A model generated the notes under the pieces. The model searched no databases and had not been told where the DNA came from. It saw nothing but the letters and a program-made list of their open reading frames with translations. A stretch of DNA of 39,444 bases, taken from assembly GCF_016238445.1 (NCBI RefSeq), contig NZ_JABANU010000019.1, positions 1 to 39,444 on the forward strand, read 5' to 3'. Position 1 is the first letter of the stretch. The number at the start of each line of letters is the position of its first letter. Positions 12,011-21,882 of the stretch are shown piece by piece. The position numbers and the translations under genes are program-made. The DNA is from Staphylococcus canis (GTDB lineage Bacteria > Bacillota > Bacilli > Staphylococcales > Staphylococcaceae).

Positions 12011-12057
12011 ATTAAAATAGAGGCTGAGATCCAAAGTTCCCTTCGTTTCTCAACCTC
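12011..12057 (-). terminator. Terminator after yabR
   Basis: A 10-bp stem with one G-U pair (12048-12057 with 12020-12029) followed by TATTTTAATG on the minus strand, 12 bases after the yabR stop. It closes the pth-to-yabR operon. Confidence 0.75.
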
Positions 12058-12068
12058 TCGGATGGCAC

Positions 12069-12446
12069 TTAGCGACGTGAGCCTCTTCCACCACGTCTTG
12101 ATTCTGCTTGACGTTTAATAGAAGTAAGTTTATCTTCACTATCTTTTAAGAAATTGGATAGTTTCTTTTCAAAATCTTCCGGTTTTTGAGCCGGTCTTTG
12201 TTTACGTGGACGTTCTTTTGCTTTTTTAATAGATAAGCTGATTTTACCATCATCTGCGATAGATAAGACCTTAACTTCAACTTCATCTCCTACTGATAAG
12301 TGATCTTCTACATTTTCTACATAGTTGTCTGCTATCTCACTAATGTGAACTAGCCCACTTTTCCCCTCAGGTAATGACACAAATGCGCCAAACTTTTTGA
12401 TTCCTGTGACTTTACCTGTTATCTTACTTCCTACTTCGATTGACAT
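12069..12446 (-). CDS. yabR: S1 domain RNA-binding protein (YabR family)
   Basis: A 125-residue protein with one S1 RNA-binding domain at about residues 3-75 (GSKITGKVTGIKKFGAFVSL, GLVHISEIADNYV, KISLSIKKAK), then a basic tail ending SRRGGRGSRR. I chose the ATG at 12446 because homologues start MSIEVGSK. GGGAGG lies upstream, though the 13-base spacing is long; the frame remains open to 12515 without a better start. It is probably a general RNA- or ribosome-associated factor; its precise role is unknown to me. It is the last gene of the pth-mfd operon. Confidence 0.88.
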   Translation of the reverse strand: MSIEVGSKITGKVTGIKKFGAFVSLPEGKSGLVHISEIADNYVENVEDHLSVGDEVEVKVLSIADDGKISLSIKKAKERPRKQRPAQKPEDFEKKLSNFLKDSEDKLTSIKRQAESRRGGRGSRR

Positions 12447-12562
12447 TTTTTTAATGCATCCTCCCGATATTGTTCGATATTTACTTCTATTATACGTATG
12501 TTTAATCATTTTCACAATGACTAAATTATAAATGCTTATTTTCAGTGACGTATCTGCTTATT

Positions 12563-12961
12563 TTACGGATTTGTTTTATTGTTTTTTTCTTTTGATGAAG
12601 GGTCATCTTCTGGTAATTTGAAAATAATCTCACCATCGTTACTTAAATAGTACTCATCACGCGCAATTTTTTCAATATATGCCTCGTTGTTTAGATTATT
12701 CAATTGTTCTTTCAGTTCGATCTCTTGATCTTGAAGCTTTTGATATTGTGCTTCTTTAGCTGAACGTACCGAAGACGCATCATTGTTTCCTTTAATTTGT
12801 ACAAATACTAAAATTAAGAGGGCTAGTAAGATTGCTAGCAATATCCCCCCAAAAACCGTCACACGCTTCTTTACCACTTTTTTGCGCATTTCATGACGTC
12901 TCTTTTTCTCATTTTTTTGAGATGTATATGGGTTGCCTATGTTTTGAACTTTTCCACTCAC
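12563..12961 (-). CDS. divIC: Cell division protein DivIC (FtsB-like)
   Basis: A bitopic septal protein of the DivIB-DivIC-FtsL complex needed for septal wall synthesis. The 132-residue protein has a basic cytoplasmic N-terminus (about 1-34), one transmembrane helix (about 35-55), an extracellular coiled coil (about 65-100), and the family C-terminus IEKIARDEYYLSNDGEIIFKLP. The start is GTG at 12961 with AAGGTG about 11 bases upstream, weak but consistent with the alignment to homologues. It follows rqcP by 36 bases. Confidence 0.93.
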   Translation of the reverse strand: MSGKVQNIGNPYTSQKNEKKRRHEMRKKVVKKRVTVFGGILLAILLALLILVFVQIKGNNDASSVRSAKEAQYQKLQDQEIELKEQLNNLNNEAYIEKIARDEYYLSNDGEIIFKLPEDDPSSKEKNNKTNP

Positions 12962-12997
12962 ACGGCATCACCTTCCCCTTTAAAGCAATCAGTTGCA

Positions 12998-13252
12998 CTA
13001 TAAACGTGTCTCTTTAACAAGTTCGTACATTCCTTTTGCATTTTCTTTAGTCGCATGTTCACTTAAACCTGTCACTTTAATCGTCACTACTTTTTGACCA
13101 AACTGAATGACAAGTTCATCTCCTACTTTAACGTCTGTACCAGCTTTAGCTGTATTACCGTTAACTGATACACGTCCTTGATCACTCAACTCTTTTGCTA
13201 GTGTACGACGTTTAATCAGTCGTGATACTTTTAAATATTTATCTAATCTCAT
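12998..13252 (-). CDS. rqcP: S4-domain ribosome-quality-control factor RqcP (YabO/HslR family)
   Basis: An 84-residue protein that is almost entirely an S4 RNA-binding domain (MRLDKYLKVSRLIKRRTLAKE, GRVSVNGNTAKAGTDVKVGD). In Bacillus this family binds stalled 50S subunits and helps RqcH add C-terminal alanine tails. Its ATG overlaps the stop of the upstream mazG-like gene by 4 bases, so it should be translated by coupling. The family call is firm; the RQC role is carried over from Bacillus. Confidence 0.92.
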   Translation of the reverse strand: MRLDKYLKVSRLIKRRTLAKELSDQGRVSVNGNTAKAGTDVKVGDELVIQFGQKVVTIKVTGLSEHATKENAKGMYELVKETRL

Positions 13253-14433
13253 GAAGCTCCTCCTTGCTCTAAGTATGCTTTTAATTCTGCTTCAGTGTAT
13301 GGTACTTGTTTATTTTTGACTTCATCATACAATTTTAAGAAATGTGTCGCAAATACTTTCTCAAATTTCACGCGTTCTTTTTTACCTTCACGGCTTTTTT
13401 CAGTCTGCCAAATTGATTTGACATCATCTACTGTTTGCGCTGTTGCTTCACCAAACACGTGTGGGTGTCGTCGAATCATTTTATCGGTTAATTGTGCAAT
13501 GACTTCTCGAGAGTCCATAAATCCTTCTTTTTGACCAATATGTGTATGCAACAATACTTGTAGTAAAATATCTCCAAGTTCTTCTATCATATGCCAATCA
13601 TCTTCATGATCAATGGCTTCAAACAGCTCAAACGTTTCCTCTAATAAATAACGCTTTAAAGATTCATGCGTTTGTACCTTATCCCAAGGGCACCCCATTT
13701 CGTCATCCACGAGATGTGCTATCGTATCATCTAGAAAATCAAAATCACCATATAAAGCTTCCTCTGAATTGATTTTAGGAATAAACACACTCGTGAGATT
13801 ATTAAAATCCGAATAATGATCGAGCTCGTATAGTGGACATGTAATAACATGAGCACCAGATTGACGTGCGCCTTCTACAATCATGACTTCATAGTCATCC
13901 GGATAACGCTGCATTAATGTTAATTTAAGATCACCTGCAATCATCGGGCTATATACTTGCGTCATAATGATTGCAGTTCTTGGGTTAAGCATTGAAGGTT
14001 GCAATGCCGTTGCATCAAGTAAAGTAAAGCCATCATTAGGATCTACATCAACAGCTGTAAAGATATCATCTATAAAACTACGGCCACCTATAATTTTAAC
14101 CTCTACATTACGCTCTGGTGCACGTGCTAATAAGTGAGCTGTAGTAGTTTCAGCGACTCTCGGATGACCCGGTACAGCGTATACTATTGATTCGTGTTGT
14201 GCAGCCTCTAACAATGCTTCTGTAATTGCATCATAAACAGCTTCAAATGTATCGTATTGTTCATATACATCATCAAAATGCTTAATTTCGATATCTGTTA
14301 ATGCTTCAATAACCGGATGATGTTGCGTTCTGACATAGATTTGTTGTTGTTCTTGAATACAACGATAAATATTAACTGGTAATTCTTCTAAACCATAATT
14401 ACCGAGGCCTATTATTGTTAATGTGTGTGTCAT
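13249..14433 (-). CDS. mazG: Tetrapyrrole-methylase/MazG fusion (nucleoside triphosphate pyrophosphohydrolase, YabN type)
   Basis: A 394-residue two-domain protein. Residues about 1-220 form an SAM-dependent tetrapyrrole methylase-like domain (TIIGLGNYGLEELP, YAVPGHPRVAE). Residues about 240-390 form a MazG NTP pyrophosphohydrolase with the metal-binding EELGDILLQVLLH helix, which would cleave noncanonical or excess NTPs. The fusion is typical of Bacilli (YabN). The substrate of the methylase-like domain is unknown. It overlaps both neighbours by 4 bases, in the middle of the mfd operon. Confidence 0.92.
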   Translation of the reverse strand: MTHTLTIIGLGNYGLEELPVNIYRCIQEQQQIYVRTQHHPVIEALTDIEIKHFDDVYEQYDTFEAVYDAITEALLEAAQHESIVYAVPGHPRVAETTTAHLLARAPERNVEVKIIGGRSFIDDIFTAVDVDPNDGFTLLDATALQPSMLNPRTAIIMTQVYSPMIAGDLKLTLMQRYPDDYEVMIVEGARQSGAHVITCPLYELDHYSDFNNLTSVFIPKINSEEALYGDFDFLDDTIAHLVDDEMGCPWDKVQTHESLKRYLLEETFELFEAIDHEDDWHMIEELGDILLQVLLHTHIGQKEGFMDSREVIAQLTDKMIRRHPHVFGEATAQTVDDVKSIWQTEKSREGKKERVKFEKVFATHFLKLYDEVKNKQVPYTEAELKAYLEQGGAS

Positions 14434-15959
14434 GACTTTCTCCCTTTCTTAAACTGATTTATTTTGTCGCCAAGTGGGAGATGCACCCACTCTTCTTCAC
14501 TTAGAACATTCATTACAATAATTAGAACGAGTAGGCTTACGACACCACCTGTAGCACCAATGATAAGTTCGACGAGACCACTGAGACGTGAAGTAGAATG
14601 TATCAATTGTAAAAATAATTGTACAGTCACCGTCATACCGATTAAAGCAACGATTAATTTCAAGTAAAACACTTTAAGCGCTACTAGATCGTACTGTTTC
14701 ATAACCTTAACATGTAATATTAAAACAAAAATACAAAGTGAGCTAATGGTAGCTAAACTTGCCCCTAAAATTTCAAAATAGGGAATGAATAGAAAATTAA
14801 ACAGTAATTTACTGACCAATCCAGATATAAGCGCAGTGAATATCGTTTTAAACTGCTGCTGCACTTCTAAAAATGCAATATACATCATAATTAAGGATAC
14901 ACCAATGACTGTTAACATATATAGTGATAACGTTAGTGTCAGTGCCTCACTTTTAAAAAACACACGATTCAAGAGTGGGATTAAATTGATTAAACCAATA
15001 CTACTCGCACTACTAATAACAATTGTAATTTTTAACGATGCGTTGGCATATCGGTTCATTTGTTGAATATGTCCTTGTTGCTTGGTATCGGCAAGTAATG
15101 GAATTAACACAAAACAAAACGTTGTCGTAACAATGAGACCCATTTGAATAAATGACGCACCACGATCGTAAATACCTTTTTGTCGTATCGCAATCTCAAA
15201 TGCTTGTTGTGCGCCATGGCGTAAAAGATTTACAATCGTAAAACTATCAATCACTTGCCACAAAATAACAATAAGATGACTAATCGCGAAAATTAAAATC
15301 GCCATTAAAAACTGACGCCATGGCACGCGAGTAACATGCGTTTGCTTCGGTGCACGATACATCAACGATAAAAAAATCGTAGCACTGATGAAACCAAGTG
15401 TTGAGGCTAAAATTGCCCATGTTCCGGCTTCATATATTGTTAAATCCATACTATGAAATAAAATAATTACAATTCCAATCCCTGAAACACGTACAAATTG
15501 TTCGAGAACTTGGGAATAGGCAGGCATATCCATACGAAATTGTGCTTGAAAATAACCCCGTAACATCCCAAGTATTCCAACAACAACAAAACAGACACTT
15601 GCCGCACGTAACATTGGGGTTAATCGAATATCTCCCATACTGTAAGCAATCCATTCAGCAGTTAAAAATAGTATGACGCTCAAAATCAAGCCTACTAGCG
15701 TAAGTGTACGACTCATCGTCTTAAAAGTCGCGCTTGTCATAGTCGTTTCACTTTTTAATTGACTATATGCACTTGGAATTGCATTTGTCGATAACACCAC
15801 ACCAAGTGCTACAATGGGATATATTTGTTGGTATGCATAAAGTCCTTGGTCGCCTAAAATATTTTGATATGGGACTCTATACAGTGCACTTAAAATTTTA
15901 ACAACGAATAAAGCTAAAGTCAGAACGACGACGCCATTAAATGCTGATTTAGAGCTCAT
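14430..15959 (-). CDS. MOP-superfamily polysaccharide/lipid flippase (SpoVB/MurJ-like)
   Basis: A 509-residue polytopic membrane protein with about 14 hydrophobic segments spread along its length. It starts [47 protein letters not shown], shown here only as a guide to the signature split by helices 1-2, which is characteristic of the SpoVB/MviN group. Confidence 0.88.
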   Translation of the reverse strand: MSSKSAFNGVVVLTLALFVVKILSALYRVPYQNILGDQGLYAYQQIYPIVALGVVLSTNAIPSAYSQLKSETTMTSATFKTMSRTLTLVGLILSVILFLTAEWIAYSMGDIRLTPMLRAASVCFVVVGILGMLRGYFQAQFRMDMPAYSQVLEQFVRVSGIGIVIILFHSMDLTIYEAGTWAILASTLGFISATIFLSLMYRAPKQTHVTRVPWRQFLMAILIFAISHLIVILWQVIDSFTIVNLLRHGAQQAFEIAIRQKGIYDRGASFIQMGLIVTTTFCFVLIPLLADTKQQGHIQQMNRYANASLKITIVISSASSIGLINLIPLLNRVFFKSEALTLTLSLYMLTVIGVSLIMMYIAFLEVQQQFKTIFTALISGLVSKLLFNFLFIPYFEILGASLATISSLCIFVLILHVKVMKQYDLVALKVFYLKLIVALIGMTVTVQLFLQLIHSTSRLSGLVELIIGATGGVVSLLVLIIVMNVLSEEEWVHLPLGDKINQFKKGRKS

Positions 15960-18900
15960 GAGTCAGTCGCATACTTTCTTCTAAAGTTCGTGCTAAAAAC
16001 TTCAGATTTTCTAACCATGCTTTACCTTTTGTCAAACTGACCTTCATACATTTATTTTCCACGCCTACTTTCATACTACGTCCTAATGGTTCTGAGTTCT
16101 TAAATAGCGCTTCTCCATCTATATTTGCTGTTCCTTTTTCCGTTAATAAAATGTCGATGGCTTTACCATTATCTTTGACGTGTTGTACACCTACGTGTAA
16201 TAAATGTATTTTAATTTCAACAGAATCCAGCAATTGCGCGACTTCTGTTGGGTAGTCATTGAATCGGTCCATAAGTTCATCTTTAATATCTCTCAGTTGT
16301 TCAAGAGATTCTGCAGCACGTAACTTTTTATAAATTTCAATTTTAGCTTGTTCATTTCGGATATATTCAGCAGGTAAATATGCATCTAACCTTAAATTCA
16401 TTTCGAGTTCTGGTGCGGCTGTTTCTTGTTCGATACCACGTTTTTCATTGACTGCTTCTTCTAACATTTGTGCATATAAATCAAAGCCAACTGAATCGAT
16501 AAAGCCGTGTTGCTGCTTACCAAGTAGGTTACCCGCACCACGAATATTAAGATCACGCATCGCAATTTTAAATCCACTACCTAACTCGGTAAATTCTTTA
16601 ATAGCTTGTAACCTTTCTTCTGCTACTTCATTAAGCACCTTATTCATTGGATGTAAAAAGTACGCATAACCGATACGACTAGAACGTCCTACTCGACCAC
16701 GTAGTTGATACAATTGACTTAATCCAAAGCGATCTGCTTCTTCAATAATAAGGGTGTTCGCATTGGGTACATCGACCCCCGTTTCAATGATCGTTGTTGT
16801 TACAAGAATGTCGTACTCTCCATTAATAAAACTTAACATCGTCTCTTCTAATTCACGTTCACCTAATTGACCATGTGCTACTCCAATGGACGCATCTGGC
16901 ATTAACATTTGAAGCTGTGCCTGTTTTTCATATATGGATTGCACACGGTTATAAAGATAAAAAACTTGGCCTTCACGTGCAAGCTCACGCTCTAAAGCTT
17001 CTTTGATAAAGTTGCTATTTTGCTCTAATACGTATGTTTGGACAGGGAAGCGGTTTTCCGGGGGTGTTTCAATGACAGATAAATCACGTACGCCAAGCAT
17101 ACTCATATGAAGTGTACGCGGTATTGGTGTTGCAGTTAATGTTAAGACATCAACATTCGCTTTTAAGGACTTAATACGTTCTTTATGACGCACACCAAAT
17201 CGTTGTTCCTCATCAACAATTAGTAAACCTAAGTCTTTATACTCTACAGTTTTAGCAAGTAGTTTATGTGTACCTACTACTATATCTACTTTTCCAGATT
17301 TAAGCCCTTCTTTCGTTTCTCTTACCTCTTTTGCTGTTCGGAAGCGACTCATCAGCTGGATGTCAACAGGAAAGTCACGCATACGCTCAATTAAAGTTTC
17401 ATAGTGCTGTTGCGCTAGAATCGTTGTCGGAACTAAGAAAGCAACTTGTTTCCCTGACATAACTGCTTTGAATGCTGCACGCACCGCTACTTCCGTCTTA
17501 CCGTAACCAACATCCCCACATAATAGACGATCCATTGGACGGGCACTTTCCATATCCTGCTTAATCTCTCGAAGTGATTTATCTTGGTCTTCTGTCAGTT
17601 CATACGGAAAGTCCATTTCAAATTCATGTTGTTCCTCAGTATCTGGACCAAATTGATATCCCACTGATGATTCACGCTCTTTATATAACGCTATGAGTTC
17701 ATCAGCAATATCTTCTACACTACTTTGGACTTTCGCTTTTGTTTTTTTCCATTCACTGCCGCCAAGTTTGTATAATTTCGGTGTTTTATCTTCAGATCCT
17801 ACATATTTTTGAACCTGTTCCATCTGATCGACTGGCACAAATAGTTGATCTGTTCCTTTATATTGAATTTTCATATAATCACGGTGCACATCTCCAACTT
17901 CTAGCGTTTCTACACCTAAATAACGCCCAACACCATGATGTACATGAACAACGTAGTCCCCTACGTTCAATTCTTGATACGATTTTATTTTTTCAGCATT
18001 ACTAATCGTTTTACGTCGCTTTTTGGATGTTTTTTTCTGTTTAGATTGAAATAACTCACGTTCGGTTACGACAACAAGAGACATATACGGCAATTCAAAT
18101 CCCTCAGATAAACTACCTTCAATGATTGCTACATGTCCAGCTTGAAGCGCCTCCATGTCTGGCTCTAGTAAAGTAGGGACATGCATTTCACTCAACATCG
18201 ACTGAATACGTTCTTTTTTCGTTTGTGTTTCAGCCATAACCACTACGCGATAATCTTGTCGCATGAAACGTTGAAACTCTGATGTCATGATGTCATATTG
18301 ACCATAAAACTGTTGCACAGGCTTACTTGAAAACTTCACGATTTCATGAATCGGCATAGACATAGAAGCCGTAAATAATGTAAAAAACGTAATATGATAA
18401 TTTCGGATAAGTTGATTGAATGCTTCATCATTCATAAAACGTTGTCCGATAAAGCCCTTACCACTTTCGATAAGACCTTGTAAAAACTCTTCTGTCTCTG
18501 TTGTCAATGATTCCTCTGTTTCTCTCACACGATTATACTCATCCACTAAGACAATTGCGTTATCTTTAACGTAATCCATAATTGTTTCCGGTTGGTCATA
18601 CATAAAAGCAACCAAACGACGTAATATTTGTGGATCAAATCGTTCATCTTCCAAAATACTAAAGCTATCATACGTATCTTTAATATCCTGACGTACAGAT
18701 TTGTCAATTTTTGGACGTGTTGTTTCATAAGCCGTTTTCAAGCGCTCTACCAAATTTTGACGTACTTCTTCTGTGATAATGTAATCGTGTGCAGTGGTAA
18801 TCTCAATTTTTTCAACATTCTCATACGAACGTTGTGTTTCAACATCAAATTGGCGAATGGAATCCACTTCTGTATCAAATAATTCAATACGCACCGGTTC

Positions 18901-19461
18901 GCCGAGTAATGGGTAAATATCAATAATACCACCACGCACTGAGAACTCTCCGATATTCGATACTGCTGTTTCACGTTGATAGCCCATATTAACCAAACGC
19001 TCTAAAGTGGATTCAAGGTCAATGTCTTCTCCAACTTCAAAGGTTAATTGATGTTGTTGCCACAAAGCTTTAGGCGTGAGTAACTTCTTCAAGCCATTTA
19101 AAGGCACGATAAATAACCCGCGTTGATGATTCGCGAGTGCTGTCAACGTACGTACACGTTCACTCATAAACTCAGGACTTTGTATCGAAAACTCCTCTGT
19201 CATAATATCTTGAACTGGATATTTAAATAGGACATCATCTGGCACGAATTGGAGTAAATCCGCCTCTAGTTTATCTGCTTGATATAAGTTGTTTGTAACG
19301 AGTACAACTTGTCTATGATCTGCTTGAAACATTTCTGCGATGATGGCCGCTTTAGCTGACGCATTGAGTCCTGTGACTAATATATTCTCTTTTCCATTTT
19401 TCTCTACAATTTCATTAAACTGACTATCTCTATTTATGATCTCGTTTATTATTGTTTTCAC
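15949..19461 (-). CDS. mfd: Transcription-repair coupling factor
   Basis: A DNA translocase that removes RNA polymerase stalled at lesions and recruits UvrA. The 1170-residue length fits the family. In order: a UvrB-like N-terminal region with a degenerate helicase fold; the RNA polymerase-interacting domain ([17 protein letters not shown]); a RecG-like SF2 motor with Walker [13 protein letters not shown], box [17 protein letters not shown] and the motif VI region QLRGRVGRS; and a C-terminal TRCF domain. The start codon lies 4 bases inside the end of pth, and its end overlaps the flippase start by 11 bases. Confidence 0.98.
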   Translation of the reverse strand: MKTIINEIINRDSQFNEIVEKNGKENILVTGLNASAKAAIIAEMFQADHRQVVLVTNNLYQADKLEADLLQFVPDDVLFKYPVQDIMTEEFSIQSPEFMSERVRTLTALANHQRGLFIVPLNGLKKLLTPKALWQQHQLTFEVGEDIDLESTLERLVNMGYQRETAVSNIGEFSVRGGIIDIYPLLGEPVRIELFDTEVDSIRQFDVETQRSYENVEKIEITTAHDYIITEEVRQNLVERLKTAYETTRPKIDKSVRQDIKDTYDSFSILEDERFDPQILRRLVAFMYDQPETIMDYVKDNAIVLVDEYNRVRETEESLTTETEEFLQGLIESGKGFIGQRFMNDEAFNQLIRNYHITFFTLFTASMSMPIHEIVKFSSKPVQQFYGQYDIMTSEFQRFMRQDYRVVVMAETQTKKERIQSMLSEMHVPTLLEPDMEALQAGHVAIIEGSLSEGFELPYMSLVVVTERELFQSKQKKTSKKRRKTISNAEKIKSYQELNVGDYVVHVHHGVGRYLGVETLEVGDVHRDYMKIQYKGTDQLFVPVDQMEQVQKYVGSEDKTPKLYKLGGSEWKKTKAKVQSSVEDIADELIALYKERESSVGYQFGPDTEEQHEFEMDFPYELTEDQDKSLREIKQDMESARPMDRLLCGDVGYGKTEVAVRAAFKAVMSGKQVAFLVPTTILAQQHYETLIERMRDFPVDIQLMSRFRTAKEVRETKEGLKSGKVDIVVGTHKLLAKTVEYKDLGLLIVDEEQRFGVRHKERIKSLKANVDVLTLTATPIPRTLHMSMLGVRDLSVIETPPENRFPVQTYVLEQNSNFIKEALERELAREGQVFYLYNRVQSIYEKQAQLQMLMPDASIGVAHGQLGERELEETMLSFINGEYDILVTTTIIETGVDVPNANTLIIEEADRFGLSQLYQLRGRVGRSSRIGYAYFLHPMNKVLNEVAEERLQAIKEFTELGSGFKIAMRDLNIRGAGNLLGKQQHGFIDSVGFDLYAQMLEEAVNEKRGIEQETAAPELEMNLRLDAYLPAEYIRNEQAKIEIYKKLRAAESLEQLRDIKDELMDRFNDYPTEVAQLLDSVEIKIHLLHVGVQHVKDNGKAIDILLTEKGTANIDGEALFKNSEPLGRSMKVGVENKCMKVSLTKGKAWLENLKFLARTLEESMRLTHEL

Positions 19462-20030
19462 TTAATCTCACCATTATATTGATTCATTACATTCTCAAAT
19501 TTTTCACCATTAATAAAGGCCTCTACCGCATCAACTACATGTGAAATTACAGGATTCATCACTTGCATTTCTGATTTGGAAAACTTTTGCAAAACATAGT
19601 CGGGTACGGACATGCCATTTGTAGGGCGATCTATGCCAATACGAATACGTTTAAAGTCACTTGAGCCTAGAACTTTAATAATCGACTTCATACCATTATG
19701 TCCACCAGCACTGCCTTTTTGACGTAAGCGCACTTGACCTTGTGCAAGATCTAAATCATCATATAACACCAATAAGTCATCAATATCTACATTATAATAA
19801 TTCATTAATGGTCCAACTGCGTCACCTGATAAATTCATCAATGTCAATGGTTCTATCAACATGACCTTTTCACCATTAATATTTTCAATGGTATAAGCAC
19901 CACGAAATTTTTGTTTATCTAATTTAAGTTGGTACTTTGATAAGAAAGCATCAATAACCTCAAAACCAATATTATGTCTTGTAAGTTCATACTTCTTACC
20001 AATATTTCCCAATCCTACAATACACTTCAT
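19458..20030 (-). CDS. pth: Peptidyl-tRNA hydrolase
   Basis: Frees tRNA from peptidyl-tRNAs dropped by ribosomes. The 190-residue protein carries [19 protein letters not shown] with catalytic His20, plus [17 protein letters not shown] and [12 protein letters not shown]. The family usually has GLGNPG; Ile replaces Pro here, as I recall in S. aureus too. A TTGGAGG site precedes the ATG. It is the first gene of the mfd operon; I could not pick out a convincing promoter in the sequence upstream. Confidence 0.97.
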   Translation of the reverse strand: MKCIVGLGNIGKKYELTRHNIGFEVIDAFLSKYQLKLDKQKFRGAYTIENINGEKVMLIEPLTLMNLSGDAVGPLMNYYNVDIDDLLVLYDDLDLAQGQVRLRQKGSAGGHNGMKSIIKVLGSSDFKRIRIGIDRPTNGMSVPDYVLQKFSKSEMQVMNPVISHVVDAVEAFINGEKFENVMNQYNGEIK

Positions 20031-20281
20031 GATTTACCTCCAACTTTTTTTTGCTAAAAATAGTACTTTATAGTCTGTGAATGATGCGTTATTTCTATTA
20101 ACACATGATATATTCAATCACAAACTTATAAGGAGACGATGACGTTTATTATCAATATATTAACATATTTATGATTGTTCAGGGGCTTCTAACAGTTAAT
20201 CATTCAACAGCTTGTCGTAATCATATGAGTAACGCGAGTTAAAAGGAGCAGGTTATTATAGAAGAGAGAAAAAGCCCTATA

Positions 20282-20362
20282 CTTTTAACAATTGGCGAAA
20301 TATTCACTAACCGTTAATTTTACTTTGAGTATAAAAATAACACAAATATCTCTATAATCAAT
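20282..20362. repeat. Diverged repeat, copy A (hairpin plus about 55 bases)
   Basis: This stretch reads TTTTAAC, an imperfect hairpin with CACTAACCGTTA, then an AT-rich run ending ATATCTCTATAAT. The same arrangement occurs at 38994-39067 in the same orientation. It lies next to the ISL3 transposase relic, so it may be the end of the element, but no terminal repeats are proven. The rest of 20031-20414 holds no gene that I can support. Confidence 0.45.
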
Positions 20363-20414
20363 TTACAAATTATAATAAGAACATTTTTTGCTACAATAGA
20401 TTGAACATTATGAA

Positions 20415-20826
20415 CTACAGGTGTCGAATGTACTCTAAACAATCTTGCGCTTTAGAAGCTTCAGAACGTATGTCCGTTGCCTTATTGAGAATAGCCATTT
20501 CAGTATTTTTAGAGATAAAACAAAATTTATCAATGACAGGAGACTGAGCTGTAAAATACGTATTATGAGCTTTACAATAAAAAAGTACAAGATAAGCAGG
20601 TAACTCAGATATGTGGGAGTGTAATCCTAGATTGCTTTTTACCTGCTTTAATAACGGTATGATTTTTATTTTCCTCCCCACAACACTCACAATAGCTTGG
20701 TGTGTAGCTAAGTTCACCGTAATAGAAAAGGCTTAATCGACCTTTAAACTTCGATTTTTCAACTTTTTCCTCAAAATGTATGTTTTCGTCTTTAATATTA
20801 AGTGTTTTTGATATAAAATAATTCAT
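20415..20826 (-). pseudogene. ISL3-family transposase, truncated and frameshifted relic
   Basis: The first frame (20826 down to 20605) starts with an ATG behind AAAGGAG and encodes SKTLNIKDENIHF and a zinc-finger half, YCECCGEEN, then SRITLPHI and a stop. The homology continues in another frame: HISELPAYLVL, YCKAHNTYFTAQSPVIDK, CFISKNTEMAIL, and stops at 20415. This is the N-terminal zinc-binding region of an ISL3-type transposase (related to IS1181-like proteins). It has one frameshift, a short internal loss near the second zinc half, and no catalytic DDE domain. It must be inactive. It separates rplY from pth, which I recall as near neighbours in S. aureus. Confidence 0.75.
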
Positions 20827-20895
20827 GGACGCATGATCTCCTTTATTATGGTTTGGGCACTTTTAATAATAGAGGTCATTGCGTCTTTTTGCATC

Positions 20896-20951
20896 TAAAA
20901 AGTAAAAATCGGACAAGCAACATTTATAATTAAATGTCACCAGTCCGATTT
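20896..20951 (-). terminator. Second terminator after rplY
   Basis: AAATCGGAC/GTCCGATTT outer stem (20906-20914 with 20943-20951) with an inner ACATTT/AAATGT stem, followed on the minus strand by TTTTTACTTTTTAG. It backs up the first terminator. Confidence 0.7.
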
Positions 20952-20963
20952 ATTATAGAACCT

Positions 20964-21003
20964 AAAAAACGTACCAAGTCACTAAAACAGCAACTTAGTA
21001 CGT
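20964..21003 (-). terminator. First terminator after rplY
   Basis: An 11-bp stem with one G-U pair, ACGTACTAAGT/ACTTGGTACGT on the minus strand (20993-21003 with 20969-20979), followed directly by TTTTTTAGG. It begins 50 bases after the rplY stop. Confidence 0.85.
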
Positions 21004-21052
21004 TTGTATAGAATCAACTTTCGTTGACGAAGTGAACATGTCAGAATACCGA

Positions 21053-21712
21053 TTATTCTTCGTCTTCTTTTTCTGCTTCTTCGTCTTCTTTTTCGCCTAC
21101 AACTTCTGGCTCTTCTGTAGTAGATTCGCCTTCCATTTCTGCGATTTCTTCTTCTGTTGGTTCTTCTGTTGGTGCTACGACTGAAGCAACTGCATCTTCA
21201 GGATCATTTTCGATAGTGAAGTCTCCAGAAACTTTAACTTCACTTACTGAAATACTGTCACCAATTGCTAATTCGCTAATATCCACTTCGATATATTCTG
21301 GGATATTGTCTGGTGTAGCAGTGATTTCTAAGTCGAAAATTGGTTGTTCAACTACGCCACCTTCTTTAGCTCCAGGTGCTTCACCAATTAAGTGAACTGG
21401 TACTTCAACAGTACGTTCTTCAGTCATGTTGATTGCTAAGAAGTCGATGTGCGTAATTTGGTTTTTAAGTGGGTCAAATTGGTAATCAGATACCATAACT
21501 TTGATGCTTTTTGAACCTACACCTAATTCGATAACACCGTTACGTCCAACTTCACGGATAACTTTGATGAATTCTACTTCATCAACTTTTACAGATACGT
21601 TTTTAGTACCGTATCCATATACAACTGCAGGTACTTTACCTGCTTCGCGGATTTTACGTAAGTCACCGCGTGTTTGTTTACCTTGACGAATAATAGACTT
21701 TAATGAAGTCAT
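21053..21712 (-). CDS. rplY: Ribosomal protein bL25, long CTC form
   Basis: Binds 5S rRNA in the large subunit; the long form is known as Ctc, a general stress protein in Bacillus. The N-terminal L25 domain (about 1-92) has [17 protein letters not shown] and DFLAINM. The C-terminal TL5-type domain follows, then a very acidic tail of about 40 residues (Glu/Asp/Thr rich). Two ATGs are possible; I prefer 21712 (MTSLKS, 219 coded residues), 9 bases after AGGTGG, over 21718. It has its own promoter just after prs, a long structured leader and two terminators, so it forms a single-gene unit. Confidence 0.95.
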   Translation of the reverse strand: MTSLKSIIRQGKQTRGDLRKIREAGKVPAVVYGYGTKNVSVKVDEVEFIKVIREVGRNGVIELGVGSKSIKVMVSDYQFDPLKNQITHIDFLAINMTEERTVEVPVHLIGEAPGAKEGGVVEQPIFDLEITATPDNIPEYIEVDISELAIGDSISVSEVKVSGDFTIENDPEDAVASVVAPTEEPTEEEIAEMEGESTTEEPEVVGEKEDEEAEKEDEE

Positions 21713-21734
21713 ATTCATTTTCCACCTTTCTGTT

Positions 21735-21834
21735 GAGGTTTAGACGTTACATCAATATCATATCTTTAACCTCTGCACTTGCCCATCAACACACTGTTGC
21801 TTGCAAGTGTTTATTTGTTCGAATTGATACGAAC
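21735..21834 (-). promoter_or_regulatory. Structured rplY leader (three hairpins)
   Basis: Three inverted repeats follow the promoter in transcript order: GTTCG/CGAAC (21817-21834); a compound hairpin CACTTGC/GCAAGTG (21776-21809) with inner CAACA/TGTTG stem and asymmetric AAG/ATGG internal loop; and GAGGTT/AACCTC (21735-21773) just before the ribosome site. The leader is about 120 bases. This could be an autoregulatory L25 leader, but no known family is identified. Confidence 0.5.
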
Positions 21835-21840
21835 AGAAAT

Positions 21841-21869
21841 ATTTTACACAAAACAAGTATAAAAGTCAA
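21841..21869 (-). promoter_or_regulatory. Sigma-A type promoter of rplY
   Basis: The -35 TTGACT (21864-21869) and -10 TAAAAT (21841-21846) have a 17-base spacer on the minus strand, immediately after the prs stop. I see no sigma-B consensus here. Confidence 0.8.
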
Positions 21870-21882
21870 TACCCATTTGAGA

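Noticed and set aside
21817..21834. GTTCG/CGAAC pair near the rplY promoter as a PurR PurBox pair
   Set aside because: The CGAA cores are only about 8 bases apart, whereas PurBox pairs are spaced about 16-17 bases, and the flanking bases do not fit. A simple leader hairpin explains it.
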